Positions 32,759-44,470 of a stretch of DNA of 64,000 bases are shown piece after piece. This DNA comes from Tamarix chinensis (lineage: Eukaryota > Streptophyta > Magnoliopsida > Caryophyllales > Tamaricaceae). How positions within the stretch are numbered: the first letter of the stretch is position 1; each line of letters begins with the position of its first letter. The stretch is from positions 8,065,391 through 8,129,390 of the forward strand of contig CM060174.1 in assembly GCA_030549775.1 (NCBI GenBank), read 5' to 3'. The position numbers were made by a program, and so were the translations under genes. The notes beneath the pieces are model-generated. The model was not told the DNA's origin, searched no databases, and worked only from the letters and a program-made list of their open reading frames with translations.

Positions 32759-35700
32759 TCATATAATGAGTCCAACACCCATATTACACACACGATCATT
32801 AAACTTGTTTGGTAGCATATCCTTAGTTAAAGAATCAGCTAACATATCAGTGCCTATATATTCTAAGATCACTTCTCCTTTTGAAACATGTTTCCTTATT
32901 TTCAAGTACTCATTGTCTATGCCCTTGACAGGAGTACCACTTTTTTTTATTTCTTGAGATAAATACGATAATAGAGTTGTCACACTTAAGCATCAAAGGT
33001 TTAGAAATAGGATCCACTATTCTAAGAGCAGGTATGAAATTTCTTAACCACACATCATATTTTGTGGCTTCAAATGATGAGATGAGTTCTACTTCCATTA
33101 TATAGGTAGCTATGCAATCTTACTTTTTTACTTTTCAAGGATATTGCTCCACTGGCTAGTAGGAAAATAAATCTAGAAGTAGACTTGCTTGAATCTACAC
33201 AACCATAAAAGTTTGCATCTGAATAGCCTACTACCTCCAAATCTTCAACATGATGATACATGAACATGTAGTCTCTTCAATTACTTTGATAATTCCCTAA
33301 CACTCCAATGACATATGCAATGTCAGGTATTATACATACCTGAACATACATAAGACTTTCAATTGCAAAAGCATATGGGATGTTCTTCATTCGATCTCTT
33401 CCTAAGTCATTCTTAGGACATTAACTTAATTGTAATTTGTTACCCTTGTTAATAGAAACCACACTTGGTGTACAATCTACCATCATATATCTTTCTAACA
33501 TCTTATTGATATATGCTTCTTGAGATAGTCCTAATATCCCTCGTGATCTTTCTTGATGAATCTTAATACCAATGACATAAGATGCATAGCTCATATCCTT
33601 TATATCAAATTTATTAGAAAGAAATTATTTCATCTCATATAGCATCCCTTTATCATTACATGCAAGTAGAATTTTATCTACATATAAAACCAATAAACAA
33701 ACCTTACTCCCACTGACCTTGATATATGTACACTGATCCATGCCATTCTCTTCAAATCCAAATGAAGAAATCACACCATGGAACTTTAGATACCATTATC
33801 ATGAAGCTTGCTTCAATCCATATATGGCTTTCTTAAGCTTGCATACAAGATTGTTGTCTTTGTGAGAAGAGAACCCTTTATATTGTTTCATATATACCTT
33901 CTCCACAAGCTCACCATTTATAAATATCATTTTCACATCCATTTGTTGTAGTTTAAAATCAAAATGAGCTACTAATGCCATAACTATGCATAGGGAATCC
34001 TTAGTAGACATAGGAGAGAAAGTCTTATTGTAATTCTCTCCTTCCCTTTGAGTGAACTCCTTAACAACTAGTCTAGCCTTGTACCTATAAATATTCCATG
34101 ATGAGTCTCTCTTGGTCTTAAAGACCCACTTACAACTAATAGGCTTAGCTCCATTAGGTAATGGTATAAGTTTTTAAACTTCATTGACCTTTATGAAATT
34201 CATCTCTTCCTTCATGACATCTTACCATAATTTAGATTTTAAACTATTCATAGCATGTGAAAAGATTTTAGGATCATCAATAGCACAAACATCACAGTTA
34301 GAATCTTATAAACACACATAAAAATCACTAGGTATAGTTGTCCTTCTTTTCCTAGTAGATCTTCTTAAAGATGGAACAACATCCTCTAGAGGAGCTTGGT
34401 TAATAGTTGGTTGTTTAACAATTTTAGGAAGTTCCTAAAAAACCTGATCTATTAGATTTAGGTCAGCATCCTGTAGAGCCTCATTGACTTGTCATTCAAT
34501 CATAATTGGAACTGAGAGTGCATGGCGAATAAAAACCACTCTATCACATCAAGTAAAAGCTTCTTCTACCAAGTGAGCAAGTTCGAGAACTGAATTCCTG
34601 ATTTGATCACTCCCATTGATTAAGTCATGTTTAAGCACTTTAGCATTTCTTGACCCCATATATGTTGTTTGATGTGATGGAAAATAGAACCTATAACCCT
34701 TATACCTTTCAGCATATCTAATAAAATATCCACCTATAGTCCTTGGGCCTATATTCCTTTCTTTTGGATTATAGATTCTCACTTCATAGAGATAGCCTCA
34801 AACTCACATATGTTTTAAGCTTGAATTCTATCCCTTGAAAAGCTCAAATGGTGTATTTAACACCATTTTGGTTGGAACTTAGTTTAATATATATCTATAT
34901 TGTCGTCTTAATTGCTTCATTCCACAAAGATATAGGAATATTGAAGTTGTTAAGAATACTCCACATCATAAATAATAATTTCTCATTTCTTCTCTCATCT
35001 ATGCCACTTTGGTATGGTAAACGAGGCATAATATATCGGGTAACTAACCCATTCTCTTGGAGAAACTTCACAAATAAATCAGGTGCTTTTCCATCTACTA
35101 TACCTACCATAATATTCTCCACATCTAGTAGACCTCATGATTTTTGTTTGCTTGTCACATTGTTTTCTACCTCAACTTTGAGCACTTTAAAAGCCCTTAA
35201 TGCTTCATGCTTATAATTAAGTAGGTAGATAAACATATATCGTGAATAATCATCAATAAATGAGACAAAGTATCTTTGACTGTGTGAGTCCATATCAGGA
35301 CTATATATATTGGTATGTATAATCTCAAGTAGTTTTAAACTCCTATTGGCACCTTTTTTAGATTTTTTTCATTTTTTATCCCTTTATAATTTATACAAGT
35401 GCTAAAGTTAGTAAAACATACAGCACTAAGTACTTTGTTAATCACTAATCTCCTTATTCTCTCAATGGAGATGCAACCCAATCTTTTGTGCCAAAGCATT
35501 GATGAGTCCTCATTCATAACACATCTTTTTGAACTAATTTTCAAATTCATTACAATATTTGAATAATCATGCACTAAATCAATAGATTAAAGACCTTCAA
35601 ATAATATACCATACTCAATACAATTTGCTTTATAAGACAAGCAAACTAAATTATTTTTGAAAACAAATGAATATCCAAATAGCACAAGTCTTAAAACAAA

Positions 35701-36640
35701 ATTCAAGTTTCTACTAAAAACTCGGATAATAAAATGTCTCGTCTATCATTAATAGATGACTAATAGAGATCTAGATGAGTCTATTCTTCAAACTTTTGAA
35801 CTTATCTTTCTCTAGGTAAAGATACTCTATTCATTGCCCAATGGTTTTCTCATTCTTACCATAACCCGTAAGGAATTGCAAATATGGATTGTTGAACCGT
35901 AATTAATCTACCAAATGTTATGATTTGTATTTACTTTATGAGAGTCAAAACATACCAAAGAGGTTACATTACCTTTCTTCACAAGCTAGGCTTTATACTT
36001 AACACAATCCTTCTTCATGTGTCCCTTCTTCATACAGAAGTACACTTAGATTGCTTCTTAATCTCGCCCTAGGGTGGTATCCTACCTTTATTCTTTTGGC
36101 CTACTTTCCTTACTCTTGGTTGTTATCATCACAGTCTCCCTATGATCTATCAACATTCTTTCTTCCTCTTACACACACATGGTCATGAGTTCATTGATTG
36201 GCCATTTCTTCCTTTGTGTGTGGTAGGTGACTTTACATGGTGTGTATTCCTTTAAGAGTGTATTCAAGATGAAATGAACCAAAAAAGCATTAGACATGTC
36301 AACCTCCAAAGACTTTAGTTGTGCTTCCAAATCCCTCATCTTCATGATGTGCTTACGTGCACCCTTGATAATAGTGATCTTTATGGATGTAAACTTCATT
36401 ATCAATGTACTAGTTAACGCCTTATAAGATTGGATGAACTATTCATCTATAGCCCTTAGTAAGTCATTGACATATTGATGGTGATCAACTGATCCTCTGA
36501 TGGAGGAAGACATCTTTGTTTTTATGTACATGCAGCTGATGTGATTGGTTGTCACCCATTGCTCATGTGCGGCCTTTTCCTCATCAATGATTTCCTTACT
36601 TATCATAGGCTTTGGATACTCATTAGCATCATCCATGTCA
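32759..36640 (-). pseudogene. Degenerate copia gag-pol
   Basis: In minus-strand order, pieces in different frames are recognisable. Gag: 36169-36636. Zinc knuckle: FCMKKGHMKKDC at 36002-36045, with its first Cys lost by a frame slip. GAG-pre-integrase: LWHKRLGCISIERI, 35335-35574. Integrase: NGLVTRYIMPRLPYQSGIDE, 34895-35122. Linker: 34549-34782. Reverse transcriptase: HQMDVK-like QQMDVKMIFINGELVEKVY, 33799-34011, and the catalytic YVDD changed to YVDK near 33680. RNase H: GYSDANFYGCVDSSKSTSRF and the terminal ADSLTKDMLPNKF, 32759-33267. Intact copia polyproteins run about 1300 residues in one frame. This one has many stops and frameshifts and cannot make a working enzyme. Confidence 0.88.
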
Positions 36641-36736
36641 CAATGGCTAAGTTTCAGGATAATCCTCTACTTCCAAACCTTATAGTTGTCCCATTTCAAC
36701 TCGAGGACATCAATGTTAAGATCGGACATCAAATAT

Positions 36737-37543
36737 AAGCTTGGATAATTTATTGTAAAGTTTTGTCATATATACACGCTTATGATAAATTTGAAGCCAA
36801 AAACACTTATATACACACTCTACTAATGTACAACATGTCAAAACTCAACTAGCATGAATCCAAAAACATTAAAATTGCATGTGGACTAAGTATTTAATTC
36901 ATATAGAATCATGTATCTCAATATTAAAACTACTAATTCATCCCATAACTCTCAATCATTATAGGAAAATTGAGAATAATGACTTAATATTTTAATCCAA
37001 TGTACTTTGTGTATACTAATAAATAGTCCTATGGGACTACACACATTATATATGCATTCATTGCAAATAGTATCATGTAATCTAGATGTGATCAAGTAAA
37101 CAAATAAATGGATACTTGTCCATGATTAAAATTGTTGTGGTTAAGTTCTAATCATTTTAATCATGCTAATCACACATGATACATGCTTTATTTAATAAGA
37201 ACTTCTCCAAACATGGCTTTAATATGCATGAGAACACTACCACAAGAGAAAGAATAACAATAAAAATAAAAATAAAAAAACACAAGGCACTCATGTTTTA
37301 CCTTAAATCAAAAGATTGCCAAAGGATAGAGAAAAAACATAAACAGAACCCCCCGGTGTTACAAAAAAATTATCCATATTTTTTTATTAGACACCCAAAC
37401 CGAGAGTTAGAAATAAAACACGTTGGTGTTTCCTCTCTGCGAAGAACAATTTCACTATTTTTTGAAACTTGACCATACAAATTTAACAAATTATGATTAC
37501 ACTAAATTGAATCCATCAAAGTAGAGGTCATTAAGGCTATAAT
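36737..37543 (-). other. Untranslated 5' internal region of the copia element
   Basis: This AT-rich stretch lies between the gag start and the primer-binding site (in minus orientation). No frame of interest. Its right end, AAGGCTATAAT, carries half of the split primer-binding site. Confidence 0.55.
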
Positions 37544-38268
37544 TGTAACACCCCAAAATTTACTTTAAAAAAAAAACTAAAGCCATTAAATTAAAAACCC
37601 GTAAATTTTAGGGATGTTACCGCCACACTTAGTCCCATACCGATTCACTTAGACCGTTCCAGTACTAAGTGCTAAGGTTAAGAAAAGATTATCATCAAAC
37701 TCAAATTAATACTTAAACCAAAATTTCATAAACACGCAAATCAGGGTACGCATAAAAGTTTTACATAATCCGAAGTATAAAATCGAAGTTCCTTGAAAGG
37801 AAATAATGTTTACAGATGATAATATTTAATTCTAGAAAATCCAGTACAGAAAGGAAAAAATATGAAGAAACACAATGACATAAAGGGAGAATCCAGCCAT
37901 GTCACTCCCAGTCCACAAATCAGGTCCAACTCATCACTCAGCCCTGCCTGATGCCTTATGGATATCGAAGGCATCAAAATAAACATCACCTGCTTGCAAC
38001 ACATCAGATTGGCTTCTTGTTCGTGGGAATGAGCAACACCCATAAAAAGGGCGGTCAGTACGCTACATATTGAGTAAGGTAACCGTGTACTAAGGCCAAT
38101 ACATATAAGCACATAATTCAAATCGGATAATAATAAAAATAACATCCAATCACTTCGGATAAATAATAACCAAAGGCCATTTATAGTCCAGATTAATTAC
38201 TTAATTAATCTTTTATAGATACTCATTTCACACCATACTCTTTATCAAGTCCATGTGAGTATGGAAGC

Positions 38269-38615
38269 CCCCACTATTATAGCCGGTGGAGCGGAGACGC
38301 ATAGGGCACAATGCACCTGACCACTATTATTAGCCGGTGGATTGGTCACATATAAGGCGGGATGCCCTAACCACTATTTCTTACCGGTGGATCGGTTGGC
38401 CCCGGCTCCTATGGTGTTCCACTGTAAGTACTTAATGTCTTTGATGTGTCTTAGCAAACTTTAGGGTTTGGCTTATTGAGCTCGGAATCCGCCACTATTA
38501 TAGCCGGTGGATCGGACACGCATAGGATAACATACCCTAACCACTATTATAGCCGGTGGATTGGACACGTATAGGACGAGCGCCCTAACTACTATTTCTA
38601 ACCGGTGGATAGGTG
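38269..38615 (+). repeat. Hairpin-unit array in LTR K
   Basis: Six units of CCACTATTATAGCCGGTGGA type at about 38272, 38321, 38371, 38490, 38539 and 38590. Spacing is about 49-50 bp within each group of three, and the two groups are separated by a spacer with TCCACTGTAAGTACTTAATG. A related spacer with TCCACTTTACATGATTAATG follows the second group. CCAC and GTGG in each unit can pair. Confidence 0.85.
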
Positions 38616-39239
38616 GGACCCGACTCAATAATCTTCCACTTTACATGATTAATGTCTTAAGTGTCTTATTCAGAAATTTTATTCGAGACATGCATGACTA
38701 ACTCCCTCTGCTCTTATCCTCCAAAGGCCCTATCCCACATCATGAGACTCAAACACGTCCTAACTCGACCCTACAACTTTTCCTCATTACCCTTACTTAC
38801 ACTAGAACCCATTTTCACATGTGTGGGTCAAGGCCCACTATATTTTTCACCTCCTACACACTCACTTCCTCCCTTTAGGGTTTTTACCTAGAAACCCTAG
38901 TTTAGACTTAAATGGTCCATCCTACTCCACCATACACAATTCAAATTATTTTAACACACCTCTTATCACAACCCATATATTCCACCTTCATCATCACACC
39001 TTACTCACCAAGTACACGTATGACCACAAAAACCCTAAGCAGCCACACCAAACCCTAACCGGCTACACCAAACCCTAATTCAGTCTCCCATGTATCCTTA
39101 TACCGTCCCACGTACTGTTTTTCATTCAAGCATCCCAACACCCAAACAACACTTCCATTACCTTCCCCACACCTCATAACAACTTTTCATATGTAAAATT
39201 TACCCCTATGCAGACTTTATATATCCCATACAACCCTTC

Positions 39240-39690
39240 GAACATTTTCATGCAAAACCCTAAAATTTCCACGTGAAACCTCAGATTCTCCCATGCGGAC
39301 CCTAGATTCCTCCATGTAACCCTAGATTCCTCCATGCAAAATCCTAGATTCTCCCATGCACAACCATAGATTCTCCTATGCAAAACCATAGATTCTACCA
39401 TGTAAACCCCTAGATGAGATTCTCCCATGCAACACCATAGATTAGATTCTCCCATGTAAAACCATAGATTCTCCCATACGAAATCCTAGATTCTCTCATA
39501 CAAAGCCATAGACTTTGCCATGCACAACCATAGATTCTCCCACTCTTTTATTTTATTTAAAAATCCCTTTTTTTATTCATCCACTCATGGACCATTAAAA
39601 TATTCAGGTCAACTTACACCCCTTGGTCAGCTTATTTTCCTTTGGTCAACTTACTTCCCATTGGTCAACTTACTTCCCCATTTTCCCTTT
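39240..39690 (+). repeat. Minisatellites in LTR K
   Basis: About a dozen copies of a roughly 22-26 bp unit, ATAGATTCTCCCATGCAAAA, occupy 39255-39545. A second short array of TTGGTCAACTTACTTCCC (about 20 bp, three to four copies) follows at 39600-39680. The repeated minus-strand peptide frame here is an artefact of the array. Confidence 0.8.
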
Positions 39691-40200
39691 TCAACCTTTC
39701 CCCCACACAATACCACATTAAACATCCTCACATACGTGTCTAAAGGGTCACAACACATTACATCACATTCCGCAATATTTCATCACATATACATAATACA
39801 CATGCCATATGAAAACACATAAACATATCTCAACTCCACGCCATACCACACATGAAATAATTATAGCGATAAACATAAAATACATATGTACAAAGCATAT
39901 AATGCACATGAGCACACATAAGGCCTTAGTTACATCCTTACCTAAAACGACACCGATCTTGGAGCACGCTCCTACGCCTCCTTAGGGCTTTGACTGGTCT
40001 CACCTATATATGAGGAAAAAACTAAAGATTAGATTTTCTTTTACTAAAATACTATTATTTACTAATTTATTCTAAGACTAGGTTTTTGATAAAATAATAA
40101 CATATTAATAATAATGACATTAACTAATTACTAATTTTGGTAAAGATATAAGAAATGATAGTAATATTGTAAAAGTTGATAATATAAGGTTGAAGACTTT

Positions 40201-40232
40201 ACCCTAATAATAATAATAATGATACAAATACA

Positions 40233-40299
<67 letters not shown>

Positions 40300-40390
40300 T
40301 GATTCGAAATAAATGGTGGAATATGGGCTTCAATCCTTTACCAAAATAATACTAATAATGATACTAGTAACATTAATACTAAAAATAAAA

Positions 40391-40446
<56 letters not shown>

Positions 40447-40580
40447 TACGAAGTAATAATAATAATAATATTGATAATAATAATAATAATACTAATAATA
40501 GCATAAACTAAGAGAAAAATAAAGTAGGGATTCGACCCTATTTGAAATAATAATACTAATAATAATAATAATAATGATGG

Positions 40581-40620
<40 letters not shown>

Positions 40621-40632
40621 AACAACAACACA

Positions 40633-40697
<65 letters not shown>

Positions 40698-40800
40698 ATA
40701 ATAATAATAATATTCGAAATAAGAGTAGAATAGGGCTTCGACCCTCAATATAAATAATAATAATATCATTAGTAATAATAATAATAATAATATATTCGAA
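40201..40800. repeat. Microsatellite cluster in LTR K
   Basis: Long TAA tracts (40233-40299, 40396-40446), a GAT tract (40573-40620), a CTA tract (40633-40697) and shorter TAA runs alternate with copies of a spacer ending in GGCTTCRAYCCT (near 40327 and 40733). It looks like one AT-triplet array that expanded and diversified. Confidence 0.9.
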
Positions 40801-41574
40801 ATAATTGAAATAAATTAAAATAAAATAAATAAGACTTGTACAAATAGTGAAAAAGGGTTATGAGGGTTTAGCTTCCACCTTAGGTTGGTGGTGACAGGCG
40901 GCACCGACGGTGGTTGTAACACCCCCAAAATTCACTACTGAAAAATTTCATTTAATTAAAAGGAAATAGCGGAAGTAAAATAATAAAACTGTGAATTCTG
41001 GGGATATTACCGCCACAATTAGTACCATACCGGTTCACTCCTATCTTTTCAGTACCAAGTGCTAAGGCTAAAGGAGAAAAATACAAATTACGAGAAACTC
41101 GATTAATAATTAAATCAGAGTAGTGCAAGTAAATATAATCCATCAAGTGGTGGTTACAAAACAACGAATACATTAAAGTTGTGAAATTCAAGGAGGCAGA
41201 GTAAAACCCTAACAGTTCCGGATAGTTCCTTATGTTCTTTCCCGAGGCCCACTTGAATAGCACCTGAAACGACCTGTAAGGGACACTGCCCATTGAATAG
41301 GCAGGGGCCCCACGAATGGAACCCTTCAGTACTACGGTACTGAGTAATCCTTTAAATCACACTTAACAACAGGCCCATAATTGTAACACACGATACTACG
41401 TTCACACATAATGAAAGGTAAATACTGAATGTCCACGTTTATACAACCACATACTTAAACAAGCAATCGAATATTAATAGGTCATAGAGAATAATCGATA
41501 TGTCTGGGCCTTAAGCCCTTAATCCATCATTATCAATCATATCGGATTATAATTATTCGTGTGAGTGCGAGAAC

Positions 41575-41950
41575 CCCACTATTATAGCCGGTGGAATGGT
41601 CATGCGGGGGCAAAATGCTCATGGCCACTATTATTCGCTGGTGGACCGGTCATGTAGGGCAAAACACTCCTGGCTACTATTATTCATCGGTGGACCGATC
41701 TGGCCCCGACTCACATCATATTCCACTATAAGTGATTAGTATTTTCCATAATTTATTTACAGCCAAATCAAATTTATTAAGCTCGGGACCCTCACTATTC
41801 TGGCTGGTGGATCGGAATACAAATATACATCATCCAAGGAAAAACCTCCTGGGCCACTATTATATCTGGTGGATCGATACTCATAATATATAATTCAATT
41901 GGGCCCGACTCATTAATCTTTCACTTTAACGATTAGTGTTTTCCCTTTTT
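41575..41950 (+). repeat. Hairpin-unit array in LTR L
   Basis: Five units at about 41577, 41625, 41673, 41792 and 41854, e.g. CCACTATTATAGCCGGTGGA and CCACTATTATTCGCTGGTGG. Intervals are 48-50 bp in the first group, then a spacer with TTCCACTATAAGTGATTAGT, then a second group. The layout is the same as in LTR K. Confidence 0.8.
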
Positions 41951-41984
41951 AATAAGCACAACAATTTCATTTATTTGCCTCGAT

Positions 41985-42125
41985 AGGGAGATCAAGATCC
42001 CGGGACACAAAGGTACACCGGTCGCATTGGTGCATAAAAGCTACTCAGTACCCTTCAACTATCAACCCAGGGATGCAAAGGTACCCTGGTCGTACTAGTG
42101 CATAAAGCTAACTCAGTACCCTACT
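41985..42125 (+). repeat. Two-copy direct repeat in LTR L
   Basis: CACAAAGGTACACCGGTCGC and TGCAAAGGTACCCTGGTCGT head two copies, each ending in CTCAGTACCC, spaced about 68-72 bp. Confidence 0.75.
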
Positions 42126-42189
42126 GACAAGGACACCTAATCCTTAAGTATGCATACCCTTTAGTTATTTAAATTATTATCTTACCCTT

Positions 42190-42612
42190 CTCAATTATTA
42201 TAATTACTAAGTTACTCCTTTCCAATTTTCACTTTTACCCCTTTTATTTACAAAATGACCATCTTACCCCTTTACTTTCAAATTTACCATATTACCCCTT
42301 AACTTTCAAAAATTACCATAACACCCTTTCACTTATAAAGGTTACCATTTTATCCTTAATTACGAAATTACTATTTTACCTCTTTTAATTGCCAAATTAC
42401 CATTTTGCCCTTTAATTACAAAATTACAATTTTATCCTTTAATTACAAAATTACAATTTTACCCTTTATTCACAAAATTACCATTTTACCCCCTTACTTC
42501 CAAAATGACCAATTTATCCCTTACTTCCAAAATTACCATTTTATCCTTTTATTAACAAATTTACTATTTTACCCTTGCCTCCAAAATTACCATAATACCC
42601 TTTTTAATTAAG
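42190..42612 (+). repeat. Minisatellite of about 28 bp in LTR L
   Basis: More than ten copies of a unit like AAAATTACCATTTTACCC plus TTTAATTAC or TTACTTCC. The unit is variable and AT-rich. A 68-codon repetitive frame across it (42405-42611) is not a gene. Confidence 0.85.
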
Positions 42613-43279
42613 AATTACTTTTTTGCCCTTAGTTCACCACTTATATTAAATTATTATTATTACTACATAAAATACTTAATATTAACTCATCATCCACCAC
42701 TCTTATAATTAATATAACATTATTAGCACCCATATATATATTAGGCCATATTCTTGTATAAGATACCTTACTAAAATCCCCTAAGGCTTCCAAAATATTA
42801 ATCATACATTAAGAATCACAATAGCATAATATAACATGGTTAATACTTAACATTTTCATTAACAACCAAACTCTTATCCTAAATAATATTTCCATACATA
42901 GCAATAATCTATCATGCTTCCTTTTCGTCAATCAACACAAGAACCACATATATCATATTAAACAACATAAACCAAGCATAACAATATATTAAAAATCTTA
43001 ATGTGCTAATATACATTAATCCATGTGTTTAAGTGGGATTGAACGATTACCTCAATTTTCTTAAAAATGAACCTTACCGGTATTCCAGTTAAAGGTTCAA
43101 GATTTGATTATCAAAACCAATACCTAAAAATAATTCAAGACTTATTACATTAGAAATAATAAAAACAAAGCATAAAACTTTATAATGCTTAATTAATCAA
43201 ATAATTAAATTAAAATATTATTATACCTTAAAATTTTTACCCAAATAAATCAAGAAGGGGTAGCAATTCATATTGCTCA

Positions 43280-44470
43280 TGCAGCATGAGCTGCATGCAA
43301 AGAAAGAAGGAGGGGGGCTCGAAGGTGGTGGAAATAGGGGAAAATGGGCAATTTCGGGTTAGGGTTTTTAGGCTAGGAAAAGAGGCATGTGGGGGAGGAT
43401 TTAAGGCAAGGGAAGGATGCAGAGGTGGAGAGGGGGTGTAATTGGTGGTCGGGGTGCGTTGGAGGTGGCTAAGGGTGGCGGAGGTGGCGGCAGCGAGACT
43501 ACGAAAGTAGAGGCCGAGAAGGGAGGTCGAGATGGGGGCTGGTGAGGAAGGAAAATGGGGAGGGAAAACGAGGACCTGTGGGCGGTGGTTTCAGCCAAAT
43601 GAGGATTGGGGGTGGTAGAGGGGGTTGTAGGGATTATTGTGGTGGCTTAGGTGGCGGCATAGGCGGCGAAACGGCTGCGGATCACGGTAGCACAGGGTGG
43701 TTGTCGAGAAGGGATGGAAGGGAGAGAAAAAGAAGAGAGGAGGAAGAATGGGGCTGCAGGGTGGCTCGATGGGGCTGTGATGGTTTGGAGGTGAGGTAGA
43801 GGGTGGAAGGGGTGGTGTAGGTGGTGGTTGAGGCGGCAGAAGCGGCGGATATTGGCGACGAAACAAAAACAGGGGGAGAGAGGGGAGGAGAAGAAAGGAA
43901 AGAAGAGAGGGTCAGGGGAAGGCATTTAGGGCTCGAAAAATGATAGAATGAGGCAGAGGAAGAAGAAGACAAAGAAGAAGGAGAGAGAGGAGGGGATAGG
44001 GCACTCAAGGGGTGGTGGTAGGGTGGTAGGGAAATGGCCATGGCAGGTAGAGGGAGAAGAAGAGGGATGGAAAGGAATGGGGAAGGGAGAGATGGTGGGG
44101 CCGGGATGGGGCAGAGAAATGGTGGGAGAGAGAGAGGGAGAGTTAGGGAGGTCAACGGGGGAGGGGGAGTTGCAGGTGGAGTGGCGAAAATGGTGGAGGA
44201 TGGCCGGGATTCTCGCCGGGGAAAGAGGAAGAAGAAGAAGAAGGGGAATCGGGGAGGGGCGCTGGGGCGTGCGACGGGCGGTCGAAGGAAAAAGGAACGG
44301 GCCAGACGGCTCACACAGGAGAAGGAGGGGAAGATTGGGCCTGTGGCCCAGCGCGCCAGGAAGAGGAAGGGCAGGCCAGGCCACCGGCGGCCTAAGGAAG
44401 AAAAGGAGAAAGAAGGAAAAGAGAAAAAGGAGAAAGAAAAGGGGAAAAAGGAAAAGAAAATGGGAAATTT
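43280..44470 (+). repeat. Purine-rich 3' part of LTR L
   Basis: The plus strand is dominated by G and A (for example 44040-44170 and 44395-44465), giving many long frames on both strands that translate to Arg/Lys/Glu/Gly-rich (plus) or Pro/Ser/Leu-rich (minus) nonsense. The same asymmetry is seen in LTR K (44800-45935) and, as CT on the plus strand, in the inverted LTR M. Confidence 0.75.

Noticed and set aside
34848..35216. A 122-codon plus-strand frame in the copia region
   Set aside because: It is antisense to the integrase relic.
39174..39455. A 93-codon repetitive minus-strand frame
   Set aside because: The frame follows the minisatellite unit, with no signal or motif beyond the repeat.
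42405..42611. A 68-codon repetitive frame (NYKITIL repeats)
   Set aside because: Produced by the 28-bp minisatellite of LTR L.
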